Origin: Lutimonas zeaxanthinifaciens
GTDB taxonomy: Bacteria; Bacteroidota; Bacteroidia; Flavobacteriales; Flavobacteriaceae
DNA: 64,000 nucleotides
Direction of reading: 5' to 3'
Assembly (NCBI RefSeq): GCF_030503675.1
Contig: NZ_CP129964.1
Coordinates: 2,604,001-2,668,000, forward strand
A model generated the notes under the pieces. The model did no database searches and was not told the origin of the DNA. It saw nothing but the letters and a program-made list of their open reading frames with translations. The translations under genes and the position numbers were made by a program. Within the stretch, counting starts at the first letter, position 1. Every line of letters starts with the position of its first letter. Below, piece by piece: positions 44,879-56,800 of the stretch.

Positions 44879-46036
44879 TTAATCTAAAGAAAGTAACACA
44901 CTAACCGCATTTCCACCAAACCCTACCGCATTTATCAATACATTTCTGACCTGATTCGGTTCGGATTTAAAACTGTCAAAGGGCAATCCGATAAAGTCCT
45001 GATTTTTCATCATTAAAATGGCCATTTCAAGACTCATCCCTCCGGAGGCCCCCAGAGAATGTCCAATAATCCACTTATTTGAAGTCAGCGATGGATGATC
45101 CGATCCAAAAACTTTAACAATGGCATTATACTCTGAACTATCTCCCTTTATGGTACCAGGAGCATGCATGACGATCACATCAACTTTTGATCGGTCCATA
45201 CCTTTTAGTGCCATTTTCATTGAACGCTGAAAACAATCCGCATTGGTTGAAATAGAAATGTTGTGTTTTAGTGGTTCCGTGGCATAACCGATTCCCGAAA
45301 TACAGGCAAGCCTATCGGGATTTTCACCCCTTTCCAGACAAAATACCGCGGCTGCTTCTCCAAGGACCATCGTATTTGATTTCTTATTCATATCCAGGCT
45401 TCTGCAAGGGAATTCTCCCGTGGCCTTGGAATATATTTTTAAGGCCTTCATCTGGGCGAGTGTAAATGGCGTATTCGAGGCTTCACTCCCACCGGCAATA
45501 AAGAACTCGCTCATCCCGCTGTTGATCCATGCAATCCCGTTCAAAACTCCGTGAAGGGCCGTGGAACAGGCTATAGAATGGCTAATGACGGGGCCTTGAT
45601 TATGCAGGTCATGTCCAACCCATGAAGAAATATTTCCTAAGGTTGTTGTTGGAGAACTTAAGGTGTTTACCCTTCCTTTATCACTTCTGAGAAACTCCTC
45701 GTGATACTTTTCAAAAAGCCTTGTGGCTCCTCTTGAAGAACCTATGTTTACACCAAATTCTTTATCGCCCCAGTTCACTTTATCATACGCCATTCGCGAA
45801 CAATAAATGGCCATGAGCACCGAAGGGTCAAGATCTTTATAATTCTTGGTTGTTTTTAATTCATTGATCTCCTCCCATAGATCCGTGCTCAATCCACTGA
45901 CCAAGGCCGAAAACTTTTCAAAATTAATTTTTCGGATCAGTGAATTTCCACTTTTATATTGCTGCCATATTTGTTTCTCATCCCTGCCCAGGGCAGAAAT
46001 TGAGGCCATCGAGACAATAGATATCCTTTCTCTCAT
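44879..46036 (-). CDS. Beta-ketoacyl-ACP synthase-like protein in the biotin operon
   Basis: 385 residues of the thiolase-fold ketosynthase family. The catalytic triad is complete: Cys157 (SIACSTALHG), His291 (MHAPGTIKGDSSE) and His326 (IGHSLGASGG). It is shorter and diverged from FabF (about 412 residues). It is embedded between bioA (1-base gap) and bioB, so is inferred to act in biotin formation, perhaps in making the pimeloyl chain. No bioC or bioH-type gene is in the window. Confidence 0.85.
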   Translation of the reverse strand: MRERISIVSMASISALGRDEKQIWQQYKSGNSLIRKINFEKFSALVSGLSTDLWEEINELKTTKNYKDLDPSVLMAIYCSRMAYDKVNWGDKEFGVNIGSSRGATRLFEKYHEEFLRSDKGRVNTLSSPTTTLGNISSWVGHDLHNQGPVISHSIACSTALHGVLNGIAWINSGMSEFFIAGGSEASNTPFTLAQMKALKIYSKATGEFPCRSLDMNKKSNTMVLGEAAAVFCLERGENPDRLACISGIGYATEPLKHNISISTNADCFQRSMKMALKGMDRSKVDVIVMHAPGTIKGDSSEYNAIVKVFGSDHPSLTSNKWIIGHSLGASGGMSLEMAILMMKNQDFIGLPFDSFKSEPNQVRNVLINAVGFGGNAVSVLLSLD

Positions 46037-46037
46037 A

Positions 46038-47303
46038 TCAAACTATTTCCAGGCACTTTTCCATCACCTCATATATCTTATCCAGTTCCTGATCGGAAAT
46101 AACATAAGGGGGTAAGGTATATACCGTATTTCCCAAAGGCCTTAGAAAAACACCTTGTTCCATAAAGAATTTATAGAGTTTATCCCGTAATGTTCCGTAT
46201 CTATCCATTTTAACATCGATATCCATAGCCAGTATCACACCGGTTACCCTGGTTCCGGAAACCTTTTCATGCCTGTCAATTCGTCTTTCAAATTCCAGAT
46301 GACGTTCATTAATTCTATGAATGGCTTCTTGAATTTCTTCAGATCCAAGCAGTTCTATCCCAGCCAAAGCAGCCGTACAGGCTAGTGGATTGGCGGAATA
46401 GGTATGTCCGTGAAAAAACCCTTTGGCGATCTCGTCATCATAAAAGGCATGATACACCTTTTCCGAGCAGGTAGTTAGTCCCATGGGTGCCACTCCCGCT
46501 GTTAAGGATTTTGAAAGACACATGATGTCTGGTTGAATCGCCATAAAGTCCGAGGCAAAATTTCGGCCTGTCTTACCAAAGCCCGTCATTACCTCATCAG
46601 CAATCGTTAATACATCAGCATTTGCTGCCATATCCAAAAGTGCTTCTAAATGCTCCTCATGATACATATGCATTGCGGCTGCGCCCTGAACCAGTGGTTC
46701 ATAGATAAATGCGGCTACCTCCCCTGTATCGAGCAAAGCCTGAAAATCATGTAAAACACTTGTAATATTATGAGCATCGGGTACAGGAATTCTATCTACG
46801 CTCAATAAAAATTCCTCAAAGGGGCCATTGTAAACGGACAGTCCTGAAACTGACATGGCGCCAAACGTATCTCCATGAAAAGCATTATCAAGTGCTACCA
46901 CACGTTGTTTTTTCTTACCCTTATTAAAATGGTACTGCAAAGACATTTTAATGGCTACATCTACAGAAGTTGAACCGTTATCTGAAAAAAAGATCTTTGA
47001 CATTTTCGAAGGTAAAATACCCATTAGCTTCTCTGACAATGCTATGGCCGGTGGATGTGTAAACCCACTAAATACAACCTGATCCAATACGTCAAGCTGT
47101 TCCTTAACCTTAGAGATTATCTCCGGATGACTATGTCCGTACATACAGGTATACCAGCTTGAGATTCCGTCTATGTATTTGTTTCCTTCTTCATCATACA
47201 GCCAGACTCCTTTAGCCTTGACGATAGGAAGGTGTTCCGGATGCAGTTTATGTTGAGTTAACGGATGCCAAAGATGCTTCCTGTCCCTATTTTTTAAATT
47301 CAT
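46038..47303 (-). CDS. bioA: Adenosylmethionine-8-amino-7-oxononanoate aminotransferase
   Basis: 421 residues. Class III aminotransferase with PLP lysine Lys265 (CLSKSLTAG), the PLP Asp in ADEVMTGFGKTG, and substrate-side motifs typical of BioA (HLWHPLTQH at the start; YEPLVQGAAAMHMY). Converts KAPA to DAPA using SAM as amino donor. It overlaps the bioD stop by 1 base. Confidence 0.95.
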   Translation of the reverse strand: MNLKNRDRKHLWHPLTQHKLHPEHLPIVKAKGVWLYDEEGNKYIDGISSWYTCMYGHSHPEIISKVKEQLDVLDQVVFSGFTHPPAIALSEKLMGILPSKMSKIFFSDNGSTSVDVAIKMSLQYHFNKGKKKQRVVALDNAFHGDTFGAMSVSGLSVYNGPFEEFLLSVDRIPVPDAHNITSVLHDFQALLDTGEVAAFIYEPLVQGAAAMHMYHEEHLEALLDMAANADVLTIADEVMTGFGKTGRNFASDFMAIQPDIMCLSKSLTAGVAPMGLTTCSEKVYHAFYDDEIAKGFFHGHTYSANPLACTAALAGIELLGSEEIQEAIHRINERHLEFERRIDRHEKVSGTRVTGVILAMDIDVKMDRYGTLRDKLYKFFMEQGVFLRPLGNTVYTLPPYVISDQELDKIYEVMEKCLEIV

Positions 47304-47923
47304 TATATGGTTTCAAGTCTTGACTTAAACAAATTTGCATATCGCTTTATTACAGTCTTATTCAGAACATTTTCTTCGTTAATCCTGCCAATAACTTCTA
47401 CTTTTCCAATTTCCTTGATGATATGCTCCGTGGTAGGATGCTCATTCCCATTAAATATAATTCCAGATATTGTCAAACCCCTTCTTCTTAATTCATTGAT
47501 GCTCAGCAAAGTGTGATTTATACTACCCAGATAATGGCGGCTTACAAGAATGATCTTATACTCTTTTTTGATTAGATCAATGATTGTATCCTGACTATTC
47601 AGAGGTACCAGCAACCCCCCGGCTCCTTCGATGACAAGGTGATTTTCTGTTTTCGGCTCAATGATTTTATCAATATCAATCTCTATCTTATCGATTTCCG
47701 CCGCGGCATGCGGGCTCATTGGGGTTTTCAAGGCATAGGAATGATCATGTGCTTTAGAATTTGAATTTGACAAGAGATCCATCACACTATGTGTATCGGT
47801 ACGTTGCAATTCCCCCGCCTGAACAGGTTTCCAGTAATCGGCCTCCAGGGCTTCTGTCACTATTGCAGATGCCACGGTTTTACCTACATCGGTTCCTATT
47901 CCGGTGATAAAATATTTATTCAT
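47303..47923 (-). CDS. bioD: Dethiobiotin synthetase
   Basis: 206 residues. P-loop GIGTDVGKT (8-16), then KPVQAG and the glycine-rich IEGAGGLLVPL, all characteristic of BioD, which closes the ureido ring of dethiobiotin from DAPA, CO2 and ATP. It starts 17 bases after bioF and overlaps bioA by one base. Confidence 0.95.
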   Translation of the reverse strand: MNKYFITGIGTDVGKTVASAIVTEALEADYWKPVQAGELQRTDTHSVMDLLSNSNSKAHDHSYALKTPMSPHAAAEIDKIEIDIDKIIEPKTENHLVIEGAGGLLVPLNSQDTIIDLIKKEYKIILVSRHYLGSINHTLLSINELRRRGLTISGIIFNGNEHPTTEHIIKEIGKVEVIGRINEENVLNKTVIKRYANLFKSRLETI

Positions 47924-47940
47924 GGGTACTGGAAAAAAAT

Positions 47941-49077
47941 CTACACAAAAGTACTCAATAAATAAAGAATTTCCTTCATCTGATGGGCAGTATTATAACT
48001 ATGCAGACAGAATCTTATACGCTCCTGACCTTTAGGAACCGTTGGATATAATATAGGTTTTGCATCATAGCCTTTGTCTTCCAATCGGGATGAGATTTCC
48101 TTTACTTTTCCCGGTGATCCGAATACAGCACTTTGTATCGGGCTTCCACTTTCTATAAAAAAGTCCTCAAGCTTAAAATGGATGATATACGCTTTAAAGC
48201 AAGATATATTTTTATGAAGCTTGGCCGGAGCTTTACTTTTTGGTAATAGTGACACTGCATTTTTAACAGCAAGTACAGCGTGGGGAGAAGGAGCCGTTGT
48301 ATAAATGAAAGATCGTGAAAAATTGATCAGATATTCCTTAAGCACTGAAGAACCTGCTATCATTGCACCATGGCAGCCTAAAGCTTTACCAAATGTGTGG
48401 ATTCTGGCAAAAACTTTAGATTCCAGTTTCTTTTCAACCACGATCCCTTCGCCCTTCGGGCCAAAAACTCCTGTAGAATGTGCTTCATCCACGATCAGGT
48501 TAAAATTTAGTTCTATCGACAGGTCCACCAGTTTTTCAATCGGCCCAAAATCACCATCCATAGAGTAGACCGATTCCACAATCACATAATCTTCTCCTCC
48601 TCCGGAAGTAGCTTTTATTTTTCTTCTGAGATCCTCAATATCATTATGTTTAAACTTGAAAGATTTTGCATTTGATAACTTAAGGCCATCGCGAATTGAA
48701 GCATGTGAGTATTCATCATAGAAGATCCGATCGCCACGTTGTGGCACAGACGAGAGTAATCCCAAATTAGCGTCATAACCCGAATTAAAGAGCAAAACGG
48801 CTTCCGCCTTAAAATGGGATGCCAGATCTTCTTCAAGAGAAGTATGAATCAGGAAGTTACCTGTCAATAATCTTGATCCCGTACTTCCATTAAGATGCTC
48901 AAGCCGCTTTAATTCCTTAGCAGATCGCTCAGAGATCGATTCCTCCTTGGAAAATCCGATATAATCATTGGAAGAAAAATCAACCAGTTCTCGTTCATTT
49001 ACTTCACTTAGTTTCCTTAGCGTGTTACTGAGTTGTCGATCCTTTAATTTACCAAGTAGCTTTGAGGGAAAATTCAT
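47941..49077 (-). CDS. bioF: 8-amino-7-oxononanoate synthase
   Basis: 378 residues. Alpha-oxoamine synthase with PLP lysine Lys231 (HTFGKALG), the DEAHS motif (198-202), and GSTGSRLLTGN. Condenses pimeloyl-ACP/CoA with alanine. Its ATG lies only 8 bases beyond the T-run of the terminator that follows the DUF3467 gene, leaving almost no room for a normal promoter. Confidence 0.95.
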   Translation of the reverse strand: MNFPSKLLGKLKDRQLSNTLRKLSEVNERELVDFSSNDYIGFSKEESISERSAKELKRLEHLNGSTGSRLLTGNFLIHTSLEEDLASHFKAEAVLLFNSGYDANLGLLSSVPQRGDRIFYDEYSHASIRDGLKLSNAKSFKFKHNDIEDLRRKIKATSGGGEDYVIVESVYSMDGDFGPIEKLVDLSIELNFNLIVDEAHSTGVFGPKGEGIVVEKKLESKVFARIHTFGKALGCHGAMIAGSSVLKEYLINFSRSFIYTTAPSPHAVLAVKNAVSLLPKSKAPAKLHKNISCFKAYIIHFKLEDFFIESGSPIQSAVFGSPGKVKEISSRLEDKGYDAKPILYPTVPKGQERIRFCLHSYNTAHQMKEILYLLSTFV

Positions 49078-49084
49078 AGCGCTA

Positions 49085-49113
49085 AAATAAAAAAAACGGA
49101 GCTAACTCCGTTT
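49085..49113 (-). terminator. Rho-independent terminator between DUF3467 and bioF
   Basis: Eight-base stem (49094-49101 with 49106-49113) with CTAA loop and a T-run on the minus strand, 13 bases past the DUF3467 stop. Confidence 0.8.
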
Positions 49114-49125
49114 CTTTTCAATTTT

Positions 49126-49434
49126 TTAAGCCTGCCCGGTAGGGCCAAAATTCATGGGTATAGGTGGCTGTTCGTAATCTTTGATCTCACCATTCTTCGA
49201 TTCAAACCGTTTTACATTATCGGCCAGCGCCTTTGCAAGCCTTTTAGCGTGTTGAGGTGTGAGAATGATTCTTGATTTCACCTTTGATTTTGGAGAACCA
49301 GGCATTACGTTAATGAAGTCAACTACAAATTCCGAGATGGAATGATTAATTATGGCAAGATTTGCATAAGTTCCATCAGCCGTCTTTTCATCAATTTCAA
49401 TATTTAACTGATTCTGTTTCGTTTCCTGTGACAT
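49126..49434 (-). CDS. DUF3467 protein
   Basis: 102 residues with the family pattern: DGTYANLAIINHSISEFVVDF, then MPGSPKSKVKSRIILTPQHAKRLAKAL. The motif ANxxxxxHSxxEFxxDF is highly conserved. Function unknown. It is encoded just downstream of rpoC, between two terminators. Confidence 0.9.
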   Translation of the reverse strand: MSQETKQNQLNIEIDEKTADGTYANLAIINHSISEFVVDFINVMPGSPKSKVKSRIILTPQHAKRLAKALADNVKRFESKNGEIKDYEQPPIPMNFGPTGQA

Positions 49435-49446
49435 AATGCAGTATTT

Positions 49447-49477
49447 AAAAAAAAAGGCACGATACTTCGTGCCTTTT
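49447..49477 (-). terminator. Rho-independent terminator of rpoC
   Basis: 11-base perfect stem (49452-49462 with 49467-49477), loop TACT, and a long T-run on the minus strand, directly after the rpoC stop. Confidence 0.9.
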
Positions 49478-49481
49478 ACTA

Positions 49482-52400
49482 TTAATTTTCTTCTATTTCC
49501 TCTTTGGCACCAACGATGATATGATCGTATTCTCTCATTCCTGTTCCGGCAGGAATTCGCTTACCAACAATCACATTTTCTTTTAGTCCTTCAAGGTAAT
49601 CTTCCTTACCACTTACTGCAGCTTCGTTAAGTACTTTCGTAGTTTCCTGGAAAGAAGCAGCTGAGATAAATGATTTGGTCTGAAGTGACGCTCTTGTGAT
49701 CCCTTGCAGAATTGGTTCTGCCGTTGCAGGAACTGCATCACGTGCAATCAGCAAGTTTTTGTCATTTCTTCTCAAGATAGAATTTTCATCCCTTAAAGCC
49801 CTTGCAGAAACGATCTGACCCGCTTTCATATTCGTGGAATCTCCTGCGTCCTCTATGACCTTAAGTCCGTAAATATTATCATTCACCTCCATAAAGTCAT
49901 TTTTGTGAACCAATTGATTTTCAAGGAATATCGTATCACCTGAATCGATCACTTTTACTTTACGCATCATTTGTCTTACAACAACTTCAAAGTGCTTATC
50001 ATTGATTTTTACCCCTTGAAGACGGTATACCTCCTGAATCTCATTCACCAAATACTCCTGAACCTTTGAAGGCCCCATGATATTTAAGATATCCGTTGGA
50101 GTTGTGGCGCCATCAGACAATGGCATACCTGCTTTTACAAAATCATTCTCCTGAACCAGGATCTGGTTCGACAATTTCACAAGGTATTTTTTAATGTCTC
50201 CAAGCTTGGATTCAACGATGATCTCTCTGTTACCTCTCTTGATCTTACCAAATGAGATCACACCGTCTATTTCAGAAACAACCGCAGGGTTCGATGGATT
50301 CCTCGCTTCGAACAATTCCGTAACTCGAGGAAGACCTCCGGTAATATCTCCGGCTTTTCCTGATTTACGAGGTATTTTTACCAAAATTTGTCCAGCCTCT
50401 ATTTTTTGACCTTCTTCGATCAATAAGTGTGCCCCAACAGGAAGCGAATATGATCTTAATGTTTCTCCTTTTGTGGTCTGAACGTGTAAGGTTGGAATAA
50501 CTCTTTTCTTTTTAGAATCTGAAATTACTTTTTCCTTAAAGCCAGTCTGTTCATCCATTTCCACCTGATAGGTAACACCTTCAATCAGATCTTCAAAAAC
50601 AGCTTTACCACCAAATTCTGAAACAATCACACCATTATATGGATCCCACTGGCAAATGACATCACCTTTTTTCACTTGTTTCTTTCCGTCGACAAAAATA
50701 TGAGAACCGTAAGGAATATTATTTGTACTAAGAACTATTCCTGAGTTCTTATCCAAAATTTTGAATTCAGATGTTCTCGAAATAACAATCTTAACTGCAT
50801 TTCCTTCACTGTCTACTCCATCTACAGTCTTCAAATCATCGATCACCAATTCACCCGAATGATTTGCTACCAATCGGCTGTCTTCAGAAATGTTTCCTGC
50901 AATACCACCTACGTGGAAGGTTCTCAAAGTCAGCTGCGTTCCTGGTTCTCCAATTGACTGAGCTGCGACAACTCCAACAGCTTCACCTCTTTGAACCATT
51001 TTGTTGCTTGAAAGACTCACTCCGTAACACTTGGTACAAATTCCTTTTTTCGCCTCACAGGTCAGTGCAGAACGAACTTCGATCGTATCCAGTTCAGCCT
51101 CTTCTACCTTTTTTACCGAATCTTCATCAAATAAACCACCGGCCTCAATGATCAATTCATCGGTTCTAGGATCGTATACATCATGTAAGGAAACCCTTCC
51201 AAAAATTCTTTCAGAAAGTGTTTCAACAATCTCATCGTTGTTCTTCAAAGGTTTTACTTCCAATCCTCTCAGCGTACCACAATCTTCTTCATTGATAATC
51301 ACATCCTGAGCAACATCTACAAGTCTTCTTGTTAAGTAACCCGCATCCGCAGTTTTCAATGCCGTATCCGCCAGACCTTTTCTCGCACCGTGTGTTGAGA
51401 TAAAGTATTCAAGAATCGAAAGTCCTTCTTTAAAGTTGGAAAGAATTGGGTTTTCAATAATTTCACCACCACCGGCAGTAGATTTTTTAGGCTTAGCCAT
51501 CAATCCACGCATACCAGTCAACTGTCTGATCTGCTCTTTTGAACCCCTTGCTCCGGAGTCAAGCATCATATATACAGAGTTAAACCCTTGCTGATCTTCT
51601 CTTAATCTCTTCATTGAAAGCTCCGTCAACCTGTTATTGGTAGATCCCCAGATGTCAATTACCTGGTTGTATCGCTCCTTGTTGGTCAACATACCCATAT
51701 TATAACTCGACATGATCGAATCAACCTGCTTATTTGCATCGTCGATCATTGTGTGTTTCTCTTCAGGAATAATGATATCCCCTAAACTAAAGGACAATCC
51801 ACCCTGGAAGGCAAATTTGTATCCCATGTTCTTGATATTGTCAAGGAATCTTCCTGTTGTAGGTACATCCGTTACCTTAAGAATATCACCAATAATATCT
51901 CTTAAAGATCTTTTGGTCAATACCTCATTGATATATCCGGCTGCTTCCGGCACAACCTCGTTGAATAATACCCTTCCAACTGTTGTTTTAATGATCTTAT
52001 TAACCAATTCACCATTCTCATCAAAATCCTTTTCTCTAACCTTGATGCTCGCGTTAAGATCCACTTTCTTCTCATTGAAAGCTATTTTAACTTCCTCTAA
52101 AGAATAGAAAGTAGTTCCTTCACCTTTTACTTTATGGTCAGGTGTAGAAATTCTTTCTTTGGTCATATAGTAAAGACCCAATACCATATCCTGAGAAGGT
52201 ACCGTAATCGGTGATCCATTGGCAGGATTCAAAATATTGTGAGAAGCCAGCATGAGCAACTGGGCCTCTAAGATTGCTTCCTGTCCAAGCGGAAGGTGCA
52301 CCGCCATCTGGTCACCATCGAAATCCGCGTTAAAGGCAGTACATACCAATGGATGCAACTGAATCGCTTTACCCTCTATCAGTTTTGGTTGAAAGGCCTG

Positions 52401-53753
52401 AATACCCAGTCTGTGCAAGGTAGGGGCCCTGTTCAACAATACAGGATGTCCTTTCAGTACATTTTCCAGGATATCCCAAACCACAGGTTCTCTCTTATCT
52501 ATAATTTTCTTTGCAGATTTCACGGTCTTAACAATACCTCTTTCGATCAGTTTTCTGATGACAAAAGGCTTGTACAATTCCGCCGCCATATCTTTTGGCA
52601 ATCCACATTCATACAGTCTCAATTCCGGTCCAACGACAATTACAGAACGTGCAGAATAATCAACACGCTTACCCAAAAGGTTTTGTCTGAATCGTCCTTG
52701 CTTACCTTTAAGCGAGTCTGAAAGTGACTTTAAAGGTCTGTTCGATTCTGTTTTAACAGCAGAAGATTTTCTTGTGTTGTCAAATAATGAATCTACAGAT
52801 TCCTGCAACATACGCTTCTCATTTCTCAAGATCACCTCAGGTGCCTTGATCTCCATCAATCTTTTCAAACGATTGTTACGTATAATTACCCTTCTGTAAA
52901 GGTCATTCAAATCCGAAGTGGCAAAACGCCCTCCATCCAAAGGAACCAATGGTCTAAGCTCTGGTGGAATTACAGGAACAACCTTCATGATCATCCATTC
53001 CGGCTTGTTTTCTTTTCTTGAATTTGCGTCTCTAAAAGCTTCTACAACATTCAATCGTTTCAAAGCTTCCATTTTACGTTGCTTCGAAGTTTCTGTATTC
53101 GCTTTATGCCTCAATTCGTATGATAAACTGTCAAGGTCAATTCTCGCAAGCAGTTCGATCAAACACTCAGCCCCCATTTTGGCGATGAATTTGTCAGGAT
53201 CGTTGTCGTCAAGATATTGATTTTCCTGAGGTAAGGTTTCAAGAATATTCAAATACTCTTCCTCAGTAAGGAAATCCATTTTTTGCAATGGCTCTCCCTC
53301 TTCATTTTTTGCAATACCCGGCTGGATCACTACATACCGTTCGTAGTAGATGATCATGTCAAGCTTTTTAGATGGAAGACCTAAAAGGTACCCCATTTTA
53401 TTTGGCAATGATCTAAAGTACCAGATATGCGCGACGGGAACAACAAGGTTGATATGTCCAACACGGTCTCTTCGAACTTTCTTTTCAGTTACTTCAACTC
53501 CACATCGATCACAGATGATCCCCTTGTATCGTATTCTTTTATATTTTCCGCAGGCACATTCATAATCTTTGATAGGTCCAAAGATTCTCTCACAAAACAA
53601 TCCGTCTCTTTCTGGTTTGTGCGTACGATAATTAATGGTCTCAGGTTTCAAAACCTCTCCTTTTGATTTCTCAAGGATGGTTTCAGGCGAAGCCAGACCA
53701 ATGGTAATTTTATTGAATTTTTTTACAGTGTATTTTTCTCTTTGTCTTGCCAT
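49482..53753 (-). CDS. rpoC: DNA-directed RNA polymerase subunit beta'
   Basis: 1423 residues, normal for Bacteroidota. The N-terminal zinc ribbon cysteines are in [14 protein letters not shown] and CDRCG, the catalytic magnesium motif NADFDGDQM is near residue 480, and a second zinc site ([13 protein letters not shown]) is present in the C-terminal half. Largest subunit of RNA polymerase. It starts 79 bases after rpoB. Confidence 0.99.
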   Translation of the reverse strand: MARQREKYTVKKFNKITIGLASPETILEKSKGEVLKPETINYRTHKPERDGLFCERIFGPIKDYECACGKYKRIRYKGIICDRCGVEVTEKKVRRDRVGHINLVVPVAHIWYFRSLPNKMGYLLGLPSKKLDMIIYYERYVVIQPGIAKNEEGEPLQKMDFLTEEEYLNILETLPQENQYLDDNDPDKFIAKMGAECLIELLARIDLDSLSYELRHKANTETSKQRKMEALKRLNVVEAFRDANSRKENKPEWMIMKVVPVIPPELRPLVPLDGGRFATSDLNDLYRRVIIRNNRLKRLMEIKAPEVILRNEKRMLQESVDSLFDNTRKSSAVKTESNRPLKSLSDSLKGKQGRFRQNLLGKRVDYSARSVIVVGPELRLYECGLPKDMAAELYKPFVIRKLIERGIVKTVKSAKKIIDKREPVVWDILENVLKGHPVLLNRAPTLHRLGIQAFQPKLIEGKAIQLHPLVCTAFNADFDGDQMAVHLPLGQEAILEAQLLMLASHNILNPANGSPITVPSQDMVLGLYYMTKERISTPDHKVKGEGTTFYSLEEVKIAFNEKKVDLNASIKVREKDFDENGELVNKIIKTTVGRVLFNEVVPEAAGYINEVLTKRSLRDIIGDILKVTDVPTTGRFLDNIKNMGYKFAFQGGLSFSLGDIIIPEEKHTMIDDANKQVDSIMSSYNMGMLTNKERYNQVIDIWGSTNNRLTELSMKRLREDQQGFNSVYMMLDSGARGSKEQIRQLTGMRGLMAKPKKSTAGGGEIIENPILSNFKEGLSILEYFISTHGARKGLADTALKTADAGYLTRRLVDVAQDVIINEEDCGTLRGLEVKPLKNNDEIVETLSERIFGRVSLHDVYDPRTDELIIEAGGLFDEDSVKKVEEAELDTIEVRSALTCEAKKGICTKCYGVSLSSNKMVQRGEAVGVVAAQSIGEPGTQLTLRTFHVGGIAGNISEDSRLVANHSGELVIDDLKTVDGVDSEGNAVKIVISRTSEFKILDKNSGIVLSTNNIPYGSHIFVDGKKQVKKGDVICQWDPYNGVIVSEFGGKAVFEDLIEGVTYQVEMDEQTGFKEKVISDSKKKRVIPTLHVQTTKGETLRSYSLPVGAHLLIEEGQKIEAGQILVKIPRKSGKAGDITGGLPRVTELFEARNPSNPAVVSEIDGVISFGKIKRGNREIIVESKLGDIKKYLVKLSNQILVQENDFVKAGMPLSDGATTPTDILNIMGPSKVQEYLVNEIQEVYRLQGVKINDKHFEVVVRQMMRKVKVIDSGDTIFLENQLVHKNDFMEVNDNIYGLKVIEDAGDSTNMKAGQIVSARALRDENSILRRNDKNLLIARDAVPATAEPILQGITRASLQTKSFISAASFQETTKVLNEAAVSGKEDYLEGLKENVIVGKRIPAGTGMREYDHIIVGAKEEIEEN

Positions 53754-53832
53754 GGTAATGGATAGAATTAAATGTAAAAATTATATTGTAGTTCCACCCG
53801 AACAGATATTCAGGTGGAACGTGGATTGTTGT

Positions 53833-56800
53833 TTATTCTTCTAGTTTAAGGTCAAGTCCCAGTCCTTTCAATTCATGCATCAATACATTGAAAGATTCCG
53901 GTAGGCCTGGTTCAGGCATTCTGTCTCCCTTAACAATCGCCTCATAGGTCTTGGCTCTACCAAGCACATCATCCGATTTAACTGTTAGGATTTCCCTTAA
54001 AGTAGATGAAGCTCCATAGGCCTCAAGAGCCCATACCTCCATTTCACCGAAACGCTGGCCACCAAACTGGGCTTTACCACCCAATGGCTGTTGTGTAATC
54101 AATGAATAAGGTCCAATTGAACGAGCGTGCATTTTGTCTTCAATCATGTGACCCAGTTTGATAATGTAAATTACCCCAACTGTAGCCGGCTGATCAAATC
54201 TTTCACCTGTACCACCATCATAAAGATATGTATGTCCAAAATCCGGGATACCCGCTTTTCTTGTCAATTCAGTAATCTCGTCAATATTGGCTCCGTCGAA
54301 AATTGGCGTTGCATATTTCTCTCCCAGGTTCTGACCGGCCCATCCTAATACGGTTTCGTAGATCTGACCAATATTCATCCTCGATGGTACACCCAGTGGA
54401 TTCAATACGATATCTACAGGAGTTCCGTCTTCCAAGAAAGGCATATCTTCCTGTCTAACAATTCTTGCAACAATACCTTTGTTACCGTGACGTCCTGCCA
54501 TTTTATCACCCACCTTTAACTTACGTTTCTTAGCAACATAAATCTTGGCAAGCTTGATGATCCCTTTTGGTAACTCATCTCCTACAGTAACCGCAAATTT
54601 CTTTCTTCTCAATGATCCCTGAAGGTCACTTAACTTGATCTTATAATTGTGAATCAATCTGTTCACAAGGTCATTTAAATCCTTATCCGTTGTCCAAACA
54701 CCTTTAGTTAAATGCTCGAAATCAGTTACAGAATTCAACATTTTAAGTGTGAACTTCTTACCTTTTGGAAGAATTTCTTCACCAAGGTCATTCTGAACTC
54801 CCTGAGATGTCTTACCATTAATCAAACCAAACAATTTGTCAAGTAAAACATTTCTAAGTTTGTCATATTCTACAGAGAATTCAACTTCAAGGCTGTTTAC
54901 TTCCTCTTTGTCTTTTACTCTCTTCGCTTTGTCCTTTATGGCTCTCTGGAATAATTTTTTATCGATTACTACTCCTCTAAGAGATGGTGAAGCTTTTAAT
55001 GAAGCATCTTTCACATCACCTGCATTATCTCCGAAGATAGCTCTTAATAATTTTTCTTCAGGTGTAGGATCAGATTCACCTTTTGGAGTAATCTTCCCAA
55101 TAAGGATATCGCCTGGTTTGATCTCAGCACCGATACGGATCATTCCATTCTCATCAAGATCTTTGGTTGCTTCTTCACTGACATTAGGAATATCTGCAGT
55201 CAATTCTTCAGCTCCTAACTTTGTATCCCTCACATCCAGTGCATATTCATCAATATGAATCGATGTAAAGATATCCTCACGAACTACTTTTTCTGAGATT
55301 ACGATCGCATCCTCAAAGTTATATCCTTTCCATGGCATAAAGGCCACTTTCATATTTCTACCAAGAGCAAGCTCTCCTTTTTCAGTAGCATATCCCTCAC
55401 AAAGAACCTGTCCTTTAACAACCTTGTCTCCTCTACTTACGATAGGATGAAGGTTGATTGACGTTCCCTGATTTGTTTTACGGAACTTGATCAGCTCATA
55501 GGTTTTAACATCCGAATCAAAACTTACAATTCGATCATTATCCGTACGTTCGTATCTTATTTCAATTTTGTCAGAATCAACATAAATCACTTCTCCTGAC
55601 CCCTCAGCATTAATAAGGATTCTCGAGTCCTCGGCTACTCTTCTTTCAAGTCCTGTTCCTACAATTGGAGATTCAGGTCTCATAAGCGGTACCGCCTGAC
55701 GCATCATGTTAGATCCCATCAAAGCCCTGTTCGCATCATCGTGTTCAAGGAATGGAATCAAAGAAGCTGAAATCGAAGAGATCTGGTTCGGCGAAACATC
55801 CATATAATTTACTTCATCAGAAGTTACAACCGGGAAGTCACCATCCAGTCTGGCAACTACTTTCTCCAGAACAATATTACCCTTGTCATCCAAATCAAGG
55901 TTCGACTGGGCAATTTTTCTTCCTTCCTCTTCCTCCGCACTCAGGTAGATCGGTTTTTCAGTAACATCAACTTTACCTTCATTAACATTTCGGTAAGGCG
56001 TTTCAATAAATCCAAGATTGTTCACCTTTGCATAAACTGCAAGTGAAGAGATCAAACCAATGTTTGGCCCTTCAGGGGTTTCAATCGGACATAATCTTCC
56101 GTAGTGAGTAAAGTGAACGTCACGAACCTCAAAACCTGCTCTTTCACGTGACAGACCTCCTGGTCCTAAAGCTGACAATCTTCTCTTGTGCGTGATCTCC
56201 GCCAATGGATTCGTCTGATCCATAAACTGAGACAACTGATTTGTTCCAAAAAAGGAATTAATAACTGATGACAAGGTTTTTGCATTGATCAGATCAATAG
56301 GTGTAAACACCTCGTTATCACGTACATTCATTCTTTCACGAATGGTTCTCGCCATTCTGGAAAGACCTACACCAAACTGTCCTGCCAACTGCTCTCCAAC
56401 AGTTCTTACACGACGATTCGATAAGTGGTCAATATCATCTACCTCTGCCTTTGAATTAACCAGGTTGATCAAATTCTTAACAATGGTGATAATATCTTCC
56501 TTTGTCAATACTTTTTGCTCAATGTCAACATCAAGTCCCAACTTTTTATTCATTCTGTAACGACCAACTTCTCCAAGATTGTATCGTTGTTCAGAAAAGA
56601 ACAGTTTATTGATGATTCCTTTTGCCGTTTCATAATCTGGCGGTTCAGCATTACGCAACTGACGATAAATATGTTCAACAGCCTCTTTTTCAGAGTTTGT
56701 CGGATCTTTTTGCAAGGTGTTATGAATAATGGCATAATCACCTGCTTCATTATCTAATTTATGTAACAAGATCGTTTTTGCACCCGACTCGATAATTTCT

